From positions 15,351,397 to 15,415,396 of the forward strand of contig CM057162.1 in assembly GCA_029962745.1 (NCBI GenBank): a DNA stretch of 64,000 bases, written 5' to 3'. Under the pieces are notes generated by a model. That model did not search any database and was not told the DNA's origin. It saw only the letters and a list, made by a program, of their open reading frames with translations. The DNA is from Echinometra lucunter (Eukaryota; Echinodermata; Echinoidea; Camarodonta; Echinometridae). The position numbers and the translations under genes are program-made. Below are positions 1-10,560 of this stretch, piece after piece; the stretch's first letter is position 1; every line of letters begins with the position of its first letter.

Positions 1-506
1 TTTACTTCCTATTTTCTTTTCTTTTCCTTTGCCCTATGTTGGAAGTTATATTTTACTTTTATGTTCATTTGTGCATTTATCTGTCATGTAATTGTGTTTG
101 TAGTATTTTTCATCCTGAACTCATTTGCCAAACAGTTGGGTAAAGCCCATCAGACACCTTGCGATCCAACTGGTCTGTGACAGGTCTGTGATTGAGTGAG
201 AGGAGATGTGACGTCACAGATCTTGTCACCTTGTGAGTCGCAGACCAGCTAGAGGCAAATCGCAAGGGCAGTCGGAAGGATTTGATATGTCAAATCTTTA
301 CAGCTAGATCGCAGGCTCAATCCAGCTTCTAGCCAATCAGACAGCAGTATTGGTATGGTCGGATGGCAAGATGTGCGGTGTCGAGGCTTGTAACTGCCCT
401 GCGATTCATCTCCTATCACTCAGTGGCAGACCAGTTGGCTGTACTGAAATGGCCTTTATGTCAAACAAATGACAAATTACACCACTCCTTGTTCTTCTGT
501 TGACAG
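1..506. other. Intron sequence upstream of the first visible GRAMD1 exon
   Basis: No coding exon is visible here. The stretch ends in a pyrimidine tract and the acceptor CAG used by the exon at 507. Its only structure is the inverted-repeat element at about 139-455. Confidence 0.6.
139..455. repeat. MITE-like inverted-repeat element
   Basis: The two ends are imperfect inverted repeats. CAACTGGTCTG near 167 is answered by CAGACCAGTTG near 426, and GAGTGAGAGGAGATG by CATCTCCTATCACTC. Internal motifs such as AATCGCAAGGGCAGT and ACTGCCCTGCGATT also pair. No ORF and no clear target duplication were found, so the limits are approximate and the class is unknown. Confidence 0.45.
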
Positions 507-625
507 ACATAGAGATAGGAGACTGGGCGAGACATGACTCGGACCGTGACAAGAGGAAGCTCAGCTATGTTATTCATCTCAACACCTCTCTCGGCTACAA
601 AGCTTGCGGCGTGGAGGAGAATCAT
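507..625 (+). CDS. GRAMD1: GRAMD1 exon: start of VASt domain
   Basis: Acceptor TGACAG precedes the exon and donor GTAAGT follows it. It enters with two bases of a split codon and leaves in phase 0. It encodes an acidic lead-in and the first VASt strand (KLSYVIHLNTSLGYK). Confidence 0.8.
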
Positions 626-1683
626 GTAAGTTCGTTCTTTGAAGTCGGAATGAATCTGCTCTGCCTCCTCAAATTGGCAACTGTTGTTCTTTTCTTTAAT
701 TTTCACACTCTCTGTGACGAGGAAGATGTATCTGTGATGGCCTTTATTATTCATTTGAACCAATGCCAGTTTGCACACACAGACATTGATGACTATTGTC
801 ACTTCACATTGCCAATTTGAGTTTGAAGAAAAGGGAGGGATGTCATGTAATCCAGCACCTAGAATCCAAGTTGGACTTGGGTGTGCGTTTAAACCAAATG
901 TAGTCATCTACATTGCATCTGAATATTATGTTCTCTTGCAAATCAACTAAGAGGTTAAACAATTTTTAATAATATGAAGTATTTCGGTGTATATATGTAC
1001 ATACACTCTCGCAATGATGTGTGATATGTCCTTTATTTACTTTAAGAATATTGCTATATGACATAATATTGTTATTTGACAGTGTGATTGCTTTATATTT
1101 CATCTTTGTACCTTTCTTTAATTTTTGGTTTGGTTTGTGAAGATGTTTCAAAAGAACTGGAGCAAGACAGGACAGAGCTACATCGTGGAGAAAGAGGTGT
1201 ACAACAAAAACGTGCCTTACTGTGACTACTTCTACGTTCACACTTGCCAAGTTCTGACCGCGATCTCCCCAACAAGCTCTAGATTGAGGTAAGTCTGAAT
1301 GCACTGTATAGCTCCTAGTCCTCAGTTCAAACCCACTATTTATGGACCATTTACTGCATATGCATGATGTGTACATACATGTTTTGGTGAAAGTCATCCA
1401 ATTGAATTGTTGGCCTCCTGACAGCAATGAACTATGGATATGTAAAGCGGCTATTTCTCATAATTGTGCTATATGTACAAAATGAATGTAGACAAAAACC
1501 CAATCCACAAATTATTTGTTTCAGTGGTATTTCTTAGCAGGTACAAGGCACTTCATAATGTGCTCCACACAGTTTGAGTTACTTTAATTAGCCAATTAAA
1601 AATACAAGTAGTTCAATAAATGTAATAATTCATGTGTTTTCAATGGATTTCATGGACAATGATTATCACTGTTCTCTCTCTTC

Positions 1684-1738
<55 letters not shown>

Positions 1739-2483
1739 GGTTTCCTTTCTCTCCCTTTCTTCCTCTACCCTTTCATTCTTTTTTTTCTTCACCCTGACAA
1801 TCTAAATGACTTATTTTGCTTCCTCTCTTTCATTTTGCTCTCTCTCTCTCTCTCTCTCTTTCTCTGGCTTTCTTTCTCTCTTTCTTCCTCTTCTCTTTCA
1901 TTCTGTTTTTTCTTCACCCTGTCAATCTAAATGACTTGTATTTTCCCTGCTTTCTGTCATTTTGCTCTGTCTCCCTCTTTACGTCTCTCTCTGTCTTTCT
2001 CTCTCTTCCTCTTCTGATTGAATTGTGTTTTTTTTCTCATCCTGTCAATCTAAATTGTATTTTCCCTTCTCTCTGTCATTTTGCTCTGTCTCCCTCTCTA
2101 TCTCTCTCTCTCTCTCTCTCTGTCTCACAGATTCATCATGAGGATCGAGTTCCTGAAGTCAGCTTTGGGGTTGGTGAAGAACTTTATCGAGCGGAATGTA
2201 GAGTCAGGTGTAAAACAAGGAGAAACAGAACTAGGTGAATTTTAATTTTGTTCCAGAGGACCCTAAAATAATTATTACCTATCTTTAACCATTCATTGCT
2301 CTTTATTGAGAGGGACAAATGGATTAAAACATCTTTGTCCAAATGTGCAGAAACGAGCAAGCATTGAACCCAAGATCTTTTGTTTTAGGGTCAAGAAAAC
2401 TCTACATTATTATTATTGCTGTTGGTATTGTTATTATTAATTATTGTTATGATTATTGTTATTATTATTGCTGTTGTTGTTGT

Positions 2484-2517
<34 letters not shown>

Positions 2518-5500
2518 CATCATTATTATAATTTTTTAATATTTTCTTTTTGTTTCAGTGAAGTTTATCCGAGATCACCTTGAGACTGCAGCCCCTCCCA
2601 AGAAGAGAAAGGGGAAGAAGAGACGATCACAGCATCCCAACGAGAAGACAGAAGAGAAGAGAAGAACAGAAGACCATCCACAGTCCAGTACTCAAACAGG
2701 TTTGTGAATATACAGGTGATACAGGAGGGAGAGATGGAGGGAGAAGGTGAGATTGGGAAGGGAAGATTGAATGAGAGGAGGAAGAGAAGAAGAGATGATC
2801 ACAGCATCCCAACGAGAAGACAGAAGAGAAGAGAAGAACAGAAGACCATCCACAGTCCAGTACTCAAACAGGTTTGTGAATATACAGGTGATACAGGAGG
2901 GAGAGATGGAGGGAGAAGGTGAGATTGGGAGGGGAAGATTGAATAAGAGGAGGAAGAGAAGAAGAGACAATCACAGTATCCTAATGAGAAGACAGAAGAG
3001 AAGAGAAGAACAGAAGACCATCCACAGTCCAGTACTCAAACAGGTTTGTGAATATACAGGTGATACAGGAGGAAGAGAGGGAGGAAGAAGATGAGATTAG
3101 GGGTGGAAAGAGTAAATGAGAGGAGGAAGAGAAGAACAGACAATCACCCACACTCATGTTCTCAACAGATTTGTTGGAGCATGAACATACTCTGCCGTCC
3201 AGTGAAACTCTGAAGAATGAGTTTCTTGTTTAATGAAGAAAATATATGTTACTGTTTTATGTGGAAATCAGTGGTGTAGCTTCCTTTTGATTTATCTGCA
3301 TTTTGGAAATTGGGGGTCTTGTGACCGCAATCTCGTCATCATGTTGAGCTTAGAGAAAAGTACTCCAAATCAAGGGAAAAAAATCACAGTCGCTGCCTTA
3401 TGTCATTGGACGGCAGTATTGGTGTAAAAGGGTTTTGTGATGTGGGTATAGGGTGCGTATGAGGTACGTGTAACAGACAGGATCAATTACATGCATTTTG
3501 AGCTTTGCTCTTAACCTCTTGACTGACTGGTAAAGGCTTTTTTATTTCAAATGTACCAGCTGTACACAAATTATTTTTCCATTTATCTGGTACACACTGA
3601 AATCTCATTCCTAACTCCATTTCTGTCACGAAATAAAGCTCTGAGCAATTGCCAATGGAGCGTTTGTCAGAGCACTGGGAAGTTTTCTCGCTCGTTATGT
3701 TTTTGGTTGCAATGAGGGGGATGAAGAGATCTAATAAACCTTGCTGATATTCCCAAAACAACATTTCGAAACAATTTTTGCCTCGGTGTGGAGAAATTTG
3801 GCGATTATCTGCGATCAGAGATGATTTGCACAACGAATTCTGTCACATCATCGCATCATATCAGTACAGTTTTAAAGCAAGAAATTAAGCGCAAATTAAT
3901 GCGCTCATTACAATGCGAATATAATAGTTCACGCATTTCACGCACCCCTTCCCCCGATTTTATTGGCTGAATCGTCCTAGACTCATCACTAACGACTTTC
4001 CCTATTGGATAATAGTTTTATAGTTTGTGTGGCTTAGATGACTTACAACACAGTTAAAACTGTTCTCAGAATACCGATTAATGACTGTTTTAGCGGTGTT
4101 GTAAGTCGCCGACTTACAACAGAAGATACAACAGAACTTAAAACGCAGTTAAAACGGTGTTCAGAATACCACCCCTATGTAGTAAAATTTTGCAGGGATT
4201 TGTTGCGGGGATTTGTTGCCTTATATCTGAACAAGCCTGTAGAATTCAGTCATTGTTTTATGTTTACAGTATGGCATGTTTTATTTGTATTGATGATCAT
4301 ACTGTTTGATATTATTTGTACAATCATTTGTACGGAATTACCTATATTCTATTTCAATATTTTCTAATATATTGATGTCTCCAACCTTTTCCTTTTATGC
4401 AGGTTTCCTGTCCAACCTGACTCCAGTGTGGTTCCAACCAAACACAGAGACTAAGTTAAGCCTACACAGCACTATGGCATTCATATCTATAATGTAAGGC
4501 TTAATATGTCAATGTTTTTTAACACCAGTTACTGCTTAATTCGGGGGTCACAGTCAAAACTATAGCTCCTTGGTGATCTAGAGATTGTACTTTACCCCTT
4601 AACTTTGTCTTCGGGCACAGTATAGTTTCAAGATCACCTTGGGCTATAGTTTCTACCATGTCCCTCAAAGCAGTCAATATATTAGAGACATGGGTGTCAA
4701 GCCCTTACATCTGGGCCCATTTCATAAAAGTTGTTATCAGTAATAACTGCCACATTTCTATGACAAATTTACTCTCAGCCAATCAGGTGCAAGGATTTCA
4801 ATAGCTTATAGTTATTGTATGAAACAGGGCTCAGGTCTCATTTCTTTGTCATAGTGCACAGTCTTCATTCATGATTATGCCATCAATGCTTCATCAAATT
4901 CTTTGGCATGAATATTTCATTTAAGTAGGAAATCTGTGAAAACAGGAATTGTTTAGATTTGGGGAATAATGGCTTTTTGCTGGGAGGACTGCATCCGTCA
5001 AAACATTGTCAGCAGTGATGAATATCAGAGCTATGCATACCGGAAGTACGGTAACCCTTCCAAGAAATCAAATGATTTATATGCCAAAAACTGAGAGCAC
5101 CACCAGTGTTAGGATTTGGTGAGCTATATGGGATAGGGAAAATAGTAAAGTTTTGACAAAAAATACTTGTTGTAGCTTGACAAATTGTTTTATTATGGCT
5201 GGACAAAATTGTAAAACGGTTGGTATGATTTTGTTTCTTCCAGCTTGGCTGTGTTATGTATCTTCAATGTATCCCTGTTCCTACAACTGAAGTCATTGGA
5301 AGAGGGGACAGCTGGGAAGCAGATCTGGTCCAGTGCAGAGTTTGTCCAGAAACTTGGGTAAGTATAGCCAACACCTTGTTCTTGTGATAAAGACTCAAGA
5401 AGAATATCTGAAACTATTCGAGAAAATCATAGCATATGTTATGGTTTTTCTTAATAACCATAATTATTTTATCACCTGCTAAATGTCCGTATTTGGGGGT

Positions 5501-6209
5501 TGAAGGAAAGAGCAGTTTTTAACAGTTACAACCATGTGTCCCTATTTTTGACGGTAAATCTTACAAGAAACCAACACCCTTAAATCAAGTAGTTTTTAAA
5601 TCAAAGCTAAAACACATCATCAAAAATTTAAAAAAAAAAAAAAACGGACACCAAATGAGAAAGTTATGGCTATATGAAATTTTATATTTGTCATTTTTTT
5701 ACACTACTATAACTATTGATGACATCATTAGTAGACAACTCTCAATATGTTTTGTACAGACATAATTTAACAATTTCGTTGTGCTTAAGATTTGCACATT
5801 TTCTTAAGCCAAACCCAAGAAATATCATGTAGGAGTGTTTTCTCCACAACATATTTGGGATAGGGACAGTGAAAACACATGGTCTTCAAGAAAAGAAAAA
5901 ATATGTGAAATTCTGTATACAAAACATACTGAGAGTTGTCCACAACTCATATCACTAATAGCTATGGTAGTGTCAAAAACAGAAAATTTCATGTAGGCAT
6001 TACCTTTTTATTCCATGTCAAATTTATTTCAAATTTTCGCTTTCCTTCAAAATCTACTTGACATGAGGGTTTTGGTTTCCTATAACCATTTGTTTCCTTT
6101 TCTTGACTTGCAGTGTTGGCAGGTCTGTATTTGACAAGATTGCTCTGTTTTTGTTGTTTGGCAAGAGCTCTTTTAAAAATTTTCCAGGTGTTAATTAGAC
6201 CATATTCAT

Positions 6210-6241
<32 letters not shown>

Positions 6242-8138
6242 CTTTCACAAGAGAATTTTGCTAGAAACTCTTTTTCTTTTTAAAGAATTTCCAGAAAGAT
6301 TTTTGGTAAATGGCAACACCTTCATGTGAAATTTTTCAAGTGTCCCATTACCATTCATTATTGTTTTTCCTCCCCTTCCCTGTGTCCTCTTCTCCTCTCT
6401 CTCTCTCTCTCTGTCTCTGCAGGGAGATACCCAAATCAGAGAAAGACTGGACGGTATTATTACAGCAGCAACAGCAGATACATGCCAAAGAGATGCAGAA
6501 ATGGAGGGATATTGTAGATCTTTGTATACAGCTTATAAAGCAGGTATGAGATGGGGTTGTAGAGGCTACACACTCAAAAACATATACAAAAAAAGTTGTT
6601 TAAAAATCATTATGTTGGTTTTGAAAATCCACATTATATTTTACATACAGTTTTTTTTTTAAAACCAACAGTTGGTTGGTTCATATTTTAAACAACCCAA
6701 TGATTTTTCTCAAGAGTGTAGAGGCTAGCATATATCAAATGGATTAGACATCCAGTGATATAGCTTAAGAGCTTGTTGATTGTATGAATGGGTTGCATTA
6801 GCATGTATCCCTTTAGACAGCCGAGTGATAAGGCATTAAAGACGCTCAGTCTTGGGCTTTCATGGGCAATTCGACACCATGGGTACCTACCCGGTAACAG
6901 GTGTTGTCCATCACTATGAGATTTATGACCAACAGACCTTACGTAATGCTCTGTATATTCCACTCTTTGCCCCATAGGGCAAAGTCATTATCTCACTTCC
7001 CCTGGCCCGAGAATGCCCGAAGCAGGCCAAAGAGTGTTTATGGTGGGACAGCTTGTTTTGTTGTGCTCCAGAAATGTAGTTCTGTTACAGGTATTTCCAG
7101 TGCTTTTCACAAAGTCTGGTGTCAGCAAATTATGATCCACTCCCCATGAAAGCCTACGACTGAATGTCTTTAAGTGAGTTACCCCTGCATGGATTTCTGC
7201 ATACAACTCATTAAACTTAGTTTGTTACACTATTATTGATTTCTGTATACAGCTTATGAATGATAAGCTATTTTAATACAGGGGTAATAAAAATGGAACA
7301 GCATGAGTGTCAAGTGTGACAGACACAATGACATAAAATCATTCCATTCATGTAATTTTCTTTCCAATTAAATAACTCTTCTTTAAACTAATAATGGACT
7401 TTGAACAAAATACAATTTTTGTAATATTTTATGTTCCCAAGATGAAGAGATCATTTTATACCCCTGCCAAACAAAGTTTAAAGGAATCAGCATATAGTCG
7501 GCTGGTCAGTCTGTGCCAATCTTGTGGATCAAACTACTTCCTCAGTCTTTGAGCAATACTCATGAAATGTGGCATACACATTGGTCTTGGGATGAAGATG
7601 TGCAACACATATTTTTAAAAAATGTGTTGCCATATATGACAATAAATCAGGGATATATTGTGGATTGAACTACTTCCTCATTTTTCTGGCAATGTTTATG
7701 AAATTTGGCACACACATTGGTCTTGTGGTGAAGATGTACATGACTTTTTTATGTGCTGGAAACTGTGTTGCCATGGTAACATATTATGGCGATAGATTTA
7801 GGAAATATTACGCATCGAACTACTTCCTCATTTTTCGAGCAATGCTCAGGAAATTTTAGCACACACATTGGGGTAGCAGTCACCTTCAGTTATATTTCTA
7901 GTCTTTTCAATTGCAGCTTCTGTAAATAATGCTTGTCTTTGCCTTGGCATTGATTGGTGTTGATATTGGCATTGATTGGTGTTGACATTGTTGTGTATAT
8001 TCCTTTCAGATGGAAACTACCTTGGGTGAATTACACAGTGGTATCTCTACAACTGATGCCATTCCAAACATCAAGGAATTCCTTCAACCAACAACATCTG
8101 ATAGTACATCTGAACAACCAATACCAGATGGAGGATAG
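507..8138 (+). CDS. GRAMD1: GRAMD1/Aster-like sterol-transfer protein, C-terminal half (8 exons)
   Basis: Exons: 507-625, 1143-1288, 2131-2234, 2559-2699, 4403-4493, 5244-5357, 6423-6543, 8010-8138. All junctions are GT-AG and the phases join into 320 codons plus stop TAG. Residues ~20-125 match the VASt (ASTER) domain, including motifs like NVPYCDYFYV and GLVKNFIERN. A Lys/Arg-rich linker follows, then one membrane segment (FISIILAVLCIFNVSLFLQL), then a Gln-rich helix (LLQQQQQIHAKEMQKWRDIV) similar to the C-terminal helix of vertebrate GRAMD1 proteins. Family knowledge: GRAMD1 proteins are ER-anchored, bind plasma-membrane lipid through a GRAM domain, and move cholesterol to the ER with the VASt domain. 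The GRAM exons would lie left of the window. The last four exons are duplicated at 45414-49141. The paralogue (A, B or C) cannot be assigned. Confidence 0.85.
1143..1288 (+). CDS. GRAMD1: GRAMD1 exon: central VASt domain
   Basis: It starts in phase 0 after TGTGAAG and ends AG before GTAAGT. It encodes the most recognisable VASt stretch: EKEVYNKNVPYCDYFYVH, then TAISPTSSRLR. Confidence 0.85.
1681..2130 (+). repeat. (CT)n-rich intron with ~120-bp semi-repeats
   Basis: There is a pure CT run at about 1687-1733. Diverged blocks then repeat the pattern 'CACCCTGNCAATCTAAAT ... CATTTTGCTCTSTCTC' near 1790, 1915 and 2040. The run leads into the acceptor at 2130. Ser/Leu-rich ORFs here are simple-sequence artefacts. 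Confidence 0.8.
2131..2234 (+). CDS. GRAMD1: GRAMD1 exon: end of VASt domain
   Basis: It completes an Arg codon with the previous exon and encodes FIMRIEFLKSAFGLVKNFIE followed by RNVESGVKQGETEL. This matches the VASt C-terminal helix, which reads W-x-LVKSFIEKNS in vertebrate relatives. Donor G|GTGAAT. Confidence 0.85.
2480..2516 (+). repeat. (GTA)n microsatellite
   Basis: About ten consecutive TAG/GTA triplets lie in the intron before the 2559 exon, inside a longer ATT-rich stretch. Confidence 0.9.
2559..2699 (+). CDS. GRAMD1: GRAMD1 exon: basic linker
   Basis: Begins VKFIRDHLETAAPPKKRKGK, then a Lys/Arg/Glu-rich and Ser/Gln-rich linker ending in QSSTQT. Donor CAG|GTTTGT. The 3' part of this exon plus its donor is the start of a 172-bp tandem repeat, so downstream copies carry near-identical pseudo-exon ends. 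Confidence 0.75.
2600..3170 (+). repeat. GRAMD1: 172-bp tandem repeat containing an exon end and splice donor
   Basis: The motif CTCAAACAGGTTTGTGAATA recurs with its CAGG ending at 2700, 2872 and 3044, which is exactly 172 bp apart. A diverged fourth partial unit ends near 3170. Each unit carries the 3' half of the linker exon, its donor, and about 80 bp of purine-rich intron. No matching acceptor is visible in the downstream units. Confidence 0.85.
3171..4402 (+). other. Intron sequence, including start of the segmental duplication
   Basis: No exon is seen. The left edge of the duplicated block falls near 3979. Positions 4038-4165 hold short repeats: ACTTACAAC and its complement, and two copies of GTTAAAAC...TTCAGAATACC. 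Confidence 0.6.
4403..4493 (+). CDS. GRAMD1: GRAMD1 exon: pre-membrane segment
   Basis: Encodes GFLSNLTPVWFQPNTETKLS and the start of the membrane helix (TMAFISI). It leaves with two bases of an Ile codon. Its duplicate is 45414-45504. Confidence 0.75.
4704..4853. mobile_element. ~150-bp MITE with GGGCCC..TTTCATAA ends
   Basis: The left end GGGCCCATTTCATAAAA pairs with the right end TATGAAACAGGGCTC. It lies in an intron and is present at the equivalent place in copy 2 (45723-45871), so it predates the duplication. It has no coding capacity. Confidence 0.6.
5244..5357 (+). CDS. GRAMD1: GRAMD1 exon: transmembrane segment
   Basis: Encodes LAVLCIFNVSLFLQLKSLEE, the single ER-anchor helix and its flank, then IWSSAEFVQKLG. 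Donor GG|GTAAGT. Its duplicate is 46262-46375. Confidence 0.8.
5540..6110. repeat. Intronic foldback element, ~250-bp imperfect arms
   Basis: The left arm contains TATTTTTGAC, AAGAAACCAACACCCT, ATGAAATTTTATATTTGT and GACAACTCTCAATATGTT. The right arm contains the complements in reverse order (AACATACTGAGAGTTGTC, CAGAAAATTTCATGTAGG, AGGGTTTTGGTTTCCTAT). It is present in both duplicated copies and has no ORF. It would form a long stem in the GRAMD1 intron transcript. Confidence 0.65.
6210..6240 (+). repeat. (GTT)n microsatellite
   Basis: About ten GTT triplets; the duplicate at 47238-47261 has about eight. Confidence 0.9.
6423..6543 (+). CDS. GRAMD1: GRAMD1 exon: coiled-coil helix
   Basis: Follows a (CT)n tract and CTGCAG. 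Encodes EIPKSEKDWTVLLQQQQQIH and AKEMQKWRDIVDLCIQLIKQ, then GTATGAG. Its duplicate is 47451-47571, with one synonymous change visible. Confidence 0.85.
6840..7169. mobile_element. TTAA-flanked MITE, present only in copy 1
   Basis: Terminal inverted repeats of about 28 bp read AGACGCTCAGTCTTGGGCTT at the left and AGACATTCAGTCGTAGGCTT as the complement of the right. TTAA flanks both ends (6836-6839, 7170-7173). In the duplicate (near 47850) the sequence runs straight through with TGAA at the equivalent site. A TTAA target suits piggyBac- or Kolobok-type mobilisation; the transposase source is not visible. Confidence 0.7.
7500..7880 (+). repeat. ~145-bp tandem repeat, three diverged units
   Basis: 'AACTACTTCCTCA..TTT' followed by 'GCAAT..TCATGAAATTTGGCACACACATTGG' recurs near 7525, 7665 and 7818, with GTTGCCATGGTAAC between units. 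The same array is at 48535-48900 in copy 2. No coding signal. Confidence 0.75.
8010..8138 (+). CDS. GRAMD1: GRAMD1 last exon with stop codon
   Basis: Encodes METTLGELHSGISTTDAIPN and ends in DSTSEQPIPDGG-stop. Acceptor TTTCAG. The following DNA is presumed 3' UTR, but no polyadenylation site can be assigned with confidence. Confidence 0.8.
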   Translation: METTLGELHSGISTTDAIPNIKEFLQPTTSDSTSEQPIPDGG

Positions 8139-8504
8139 TAGTACTTTTTTCATTGTCCTGAATATCCTGGATCTATTTCCTTCAGTGATATTACACAGCA
8201 AAACTGAACATCCACCAACATAAGGAGGATAGTAATACTATGTCCATCTCTTCATTATCCTTAACATTCAACAGTGGATGGATGATGGTGATACTATTTC
8301 TTTATCATCCAAATATTCAGAAACTATGTGTATTTTCCTTTTTGAATATTAGGAATGAAGACAGAAAATCCCACAGAAGATATGGAATAGTAATGTTATT
8401 CCTCTCATAGAAAACTTTTCAGCAGCAGTGCGAGGCCATGAATATTATTCTTAGTGGAAATATTAAGCAGCAGTAGAGGGATACTAATACTAATCTTCTT
8501 CTTA

Positions 8505-9745
8505 TTCGAACTATTCAGCAGCAGTGGGAGGATAGAAATACTATTCTTCTTCTTAATTGAAAACATTTAGCAGCAGTGGAATTCTTCTTGTAAACATTCA
8601 GCAGCAGTGGGAGGATAGAAATACTATTCTTCTTCTCATTGTAAACATTTAGCAGCAGTGGGAGGATAGTAATACTATTCTTCTTCTCATTGTAAACATT
8701 CAGCAGCAGTGGGAGGATAGTAATACTATTCTTCTTCTCATTGTAAACATTCAGCAGCAGTGGGAGGATAGTAATACTATTCTTCTTCTCATTGTAAACA
8801 TTCAGCAGCAGTGGGAGGATAGTAATACTATTCTTCTTCTCATTGTAAACATTCAGCAGCAGTGGGAGGATAGTAATACTATTCTTCTTCTCATTGTAAA
8901 CATTCAGCAGCAGTGGGATGATAGTAAATACTATTCTTCTTCTTATTGTAAACATTCAGCAGCAGTGGGAGGATAGTAATACTATTCTTCTTCTCATTGT
9001 AAACATTCAGCAGCAGTGGGATGATAGTAAATACTATTCTTCTTCTCATTGTAAACATTCAGCAGCAGTGGGAGGATAGAAATACTATTCTTCTTCTCAT
9101 TGTAAACATTCAGCAGCAGTGGGAGGATAGTAATACTATTCTTCTTCTTATTGTAAACATTCAGCAGCAGTGGGAGGATAGTAATACTATTCTTCTTCTC
9201 ATTGTAAACATTCAGCAGCAGTGGGAGGATAGTAATACTATTCTTCTTCTCATTGTAAACATTCAGCAGCAGTGGGAGGATAGTAATACTATTCTTCTTC
9301 TTATTGTAAACATTCAGCAGCAGTGGGAGGATAGTAATACTATTCTTCTTCTTAATTGAAAACATTTAGCAGCAGTGGAATTCTTCTTGTAAACATTCAG
9401 CAGCAGTGGGAGGATAGAAATACTATTCTTCTTCTCATTGTAAACATTCAGTAGCAGTGGGATGATAGTAATACTATTCTTCTTCTCATTGTAAACATTC
9501 AGCAGCAGTGGAAGGATAGTAATTCTATTCTTCTTATTGGAACTATTCAACAGCAGTGGGAGGATAGAAATACTATTCTTCTTCTTATTGTAAACATTCA
9601 GCAGCAATGGGAGGATAGTAATACTATTCTTCTTATTGAAAACATTTAGCAGCAGTGGAATTCTTGTCTTAAACATTCAGTAGCAGTGGGGGGATAGTAA
9701 TACGATCTTTCTTCTTAATTGAAATATTCAGCAGCAGTCAGAGGA
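8505..9745 (+). repeat. 51-bp minisatellite array (~24 units)
   Basis: The unit begins CAGCAGCAGTGGGAGGATAG and repeats every 51 bp (for example 8701 and 8752). Because 51 is divisible by 3, both strands stay open; the resulting ORFs are artefacts. Shortened 38-50-bp units occur near 8560, 9365 and 9640. Copy 2 keeps only about five units (49489-49705). Confidence 0.95.
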
Positions 9746-9784
9746 TCTTAATCTCAAGTATGATTTGATGTTAGTTATTTCCAC

Positions 9785-10560
9785 AGACCCTAGCCCCAGT
9801 TATCTCAGGCTTAGTGTGCAATGGGTTAAACATTTATTGGCAGAGATAATGCTTTTTCCATCATGCTTAGTGGAAGAGAGAAGATAGAGTTTCATCATCT
9901 GTAACATTCACCAGCATTATCCTTAACCCGTTGAGCACAATTTGATTTTTTATTCCTCATGCTAAAAATCTTGCTGCAGGATTGGTCAAAAGTTAATCAC
10001 GTGATTTTGCCTGTCAATCACCCCGAGAAAAAAAGTTTGTTGCACTCGATCTGATAGTTACTATTGATTGAGTACAACGATAGTTACTAATGATTGTACT
10101 AGCTGTCACCATCGAGTGCAATGAGCTTTCAGGGTGATTGAGCATTGAGTCCTTGTTTTGTTTCATGTGCGACATCTCGATGAGTTTGTACAGTATACAT
10201 GTATTCAGTTGTTGGGCTGAGGCAAAGAAGTCTTGCGCGCACTACAGCATTACAAGATACGTGCTGTAAACAGGCATTGTATGTAGTCCAAACTTCTTTT
10301 TCCTGGTTTTAAAGCTTGATTTGTAAACCAGATTCCTTAATATTATTTCTATCTGTACAGTGAAATGGTTTCAGATGTGGAATATACAACAAATATACAG
10401 GACCTAGTTCAGAAATCTAGTTTGATCTATTGGATCGGTCTCAGTGACAAGCGTCAATCGTCTATTTCCCCGAGGGGCGACTGCTGTTGAATCGACCGAT
10501 CCCATAGATCAAAGACTTGAGCCCGAGTTATTTCAGGCTCAGTGTTCGACGGGTTAAACA
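9785..10560. repeat. Stem-loop-rich repeat bounded by 48-bp direct repeats
   Basis: CAGTTATCTCAGGCTTAGTG..GGGTTAAACATT near 9793 recurs as GAGTTATTTCAGGCTCAGTG..GGGTTAAACATT near 10514. Inside are CTTAACCCGTTGAGCAC (9926), whose complement resembles the right end, a hairpin TTGCACTCGAT..ATCGAGTGCAA (about 10038-10121), and GGATCGGTC..GACCGATCC (about 10433-10502). Probably a nested MITE pair. Conserved in copy 2. Confidence 0.5.

Noticed and set aside
8515..9676. Long ORFs of ILPLLLNVYNEKKNS-type and ILLLIVNIQQQWED-type repeats
   Set aside because: Both strands are open only because the 51-bp satellite unit is a multiple of three; no start context, splice sites or family.
8479..9745. CRISPR-like array of 51-bp repeats
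   Set aside because: The whole unit repeats with no variable spacers, and the host is eukaryotic; it is a minisatellite.
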